From: CALGLS01 sp047626155
GTDB lineage: Bacteria > Bacteroidota > Bacteroidia > Chitinophagales > Saprospiraceae
Direction of reading: 5' to 3'
Assembly (NCBI GenBank): GCA_047626155.1
Contig: JBLHRR010000221.1
Coordinates: 1 to 6,349, forward strand
DNA: 6,349 nucleotides
This document shows, piece by piece, positions 5,952-6,349 of this stretch; the first letter of the stretch is position 1, and every line of letters starts with the position of its first letter. Under the pieces are notes generated by a model, which ran no database searches, had not been told where the DNA came from, and saw nothing but the letters and a program-made list of their open reading frames with translations. A program made the translations under genes and the position numbers.

Positions 5952-6009
5952 TAGTTGGAGGAACTAGCCTGTTAATGGTGATTGAGAAAGAGGGAAAATA
6001 GTTGGAGGA
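5952..6009. repeat. 11-bp direct repeat in the leader of the large gene
   Basis: TAGTTGGAGGA occurs at 5952-5962 and again at 5999-6009, with a 47-bp period. Both copies lie between the promoter candidate (6035-6065) and the start codon at 5924, so both would be in the 5' untranslated RNA, read as TCCTCCAACTA. A regulatory role is possible but unproven. Confidence 0.45.
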
Positions 6010-6034
6010 GGGGGGTTTGTGGGGAACTATGATG

Positions 6035-6065
6035 TAAAAGTACGGGGAAAAGGCGGCGGGCTCAA
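6035..6065 (-). promoter_or_regulatory. Promoter candidate for the large secreted protein
   Basis: On the minus strand TTG (6063-6065) is followed after 20 nt by TACTTTTA (6035-6042). This matches the Bacteroidota pattern TTG-N17-23-TAnnTTTG at all but the last base. The predicted start is near 6028, giving a leader of about 100 nt. No Shine-Dalgarno site is seen before the ATG. The TTG lies at the foot of the small hairpin at 6064-6083. Confidence 0.4.
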
Positions 6066-6083
6066 TACCTACTAGGCGGTATT
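6064..6083. repeat. Small inverted repeat AATACC/GGTATT
   Basis: AATACC (6064-6069) and GGTATT (6078-6083) are exact reverse complements around the 8-nt loop TACTAGGC. It sits 120 bp downstream of the Y1 transposase gene end and overlaps the -33 element of the promoter candidate. It could be an operator or a REP-like palindrome linked to the transposase; the sequence alone does not decide. Confidence 0.35.
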
Positions 6084-6202
6084 ATACATACACCATTAGA
6101 CTCATATACGTAAATGACTTGTTTCGTAAAGGTTAGACTTGCTTGTTTTTCGGTATTTGATTTGAAGGTTTAATCTAAGGACCATAAATTCTCTTCAGGT
6201 TA

Positions 6203-6349
6203 TTATTTGAAAAATTTATCCTCTTTCCATTTTGATGGATTATTTATGATGTAATTGCTGATCCTGGTGTAGGATGATTCATTTCTAATGATATGGTCAT
6301 GGAATCGTTCCTGCCATTTGAAATTCAAATCGGGGAACGTTTTTCGAAT
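6203..6349 (-). CDS. REP-associated / IS200-like Y1 transposase, C-terminal part (runs off the right edge)
   Basis: The last 48 codons are visible and the frame is open to the right edge. The sequence contains FKWQERFHDHIIRNE, then YTRISNYIINNP, then SKWKEDKFFK and the stop. The order W-Q-x-x-F-H-D-H-I-I-R, then Y-I-x-x-N-P, then W-x-x-D-K is typical of the C-terminal end of the COG1943 Y1 transposase family (REP-associated tyrosine transposases). These cut and join single-stranded DNA with a HUH motif and a catalytic tyrosine. The tyrosine of N-Y-I-I-N-N-P (fragment residue 33) is the likely catalytic one by family knowledge. The HUH motif would lie outside the window. The end of the protein appears intact. 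It is on the same strand as the large gene, with about 280 bp between them. Such genes often stand alone near palindromic repeats and may be domesticated. Whether this copy is active cannot be judged here. Confidence 0.88.
   Translation of the reverse strand: MRKTFPDLNFKWQERFHDHIIRNESSYTRISNYIINNPSKWKEDKFFK

Noticed and set aside
1..6349. CRISPR array, tRNA, rRNA, retron or defence island
   Set aside because: No regularly spaced repeats, no tRNA-like cloverleaf or rRNA sequence, and no reverse transcriptase or nuclease gene were found on either strand.

Overview
The window looks like chromosomal DNA from a member of the Bacteroidota, most likely Saprospiraceae or a close relative. The evidence is an AT-rich sequence, starts without Shine-Dalgarno sites, a promoter-like site of the Bacteroidota type (TTG then TAnnTTTG), and a very large secreted protein with a type IX secretion (T9SS) sorting tail. 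That protein also carries the HYR-like/carboxypeptidase-regulatory/dockerin/cohesin-like layout that I know from Saprospiraceae. The taxonomic placement is inference. Every supported protein gene lies on the minus strand.

Layout from left to right. Positions 1-219 hold the N-terminal part of a small exported protein that runs off the left edge. Positions 290-700 hold a complete 136-residue exported protein of unknown function. The two genes share an identical 19-nt start region, so they may be related in origin or control. Positions 701-2114 are about 1.4 kb without a convincing intact gene. This stretch is not featureless: it has two diverged copies of a promoter-like module 261 bp apart, several perfect short hairpins, a long GC-rich stem followed by a T8 tract on the minus strand, and what may be a decayed T9SS tail just downstream of the large gene.

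Positions 2115-5924 encode a 1269-residue secreted multidomain protein. Its first two thirds are nine beta-sandwich-type modules in the order C-A-A-B-C-A-A-B-C, a higher-order repeat of about 350 residues. After these come a carboxypeptidase-regulatory-like module, a dockerin-like calcium site, a cohesin-like domain between two glutamate-rich stretches, and the T9SS type A tail. A promoter candidate, a direct repeat and a small hairpin lie upstream of it. Positions 6203-6349 are the C-terminal end of a REP-associated/IS200-like Y1 transposase that continues past the right edge.

The genes do not form an obvious pathway. The common theme is export: two small Sec-exported proteins and one giant T9SS cargo, next to a single-strand transposase gene of the kind that often sits beside palindromic repeats. 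I see no clear defence system, CRISPR array, tRNA or rRNA.
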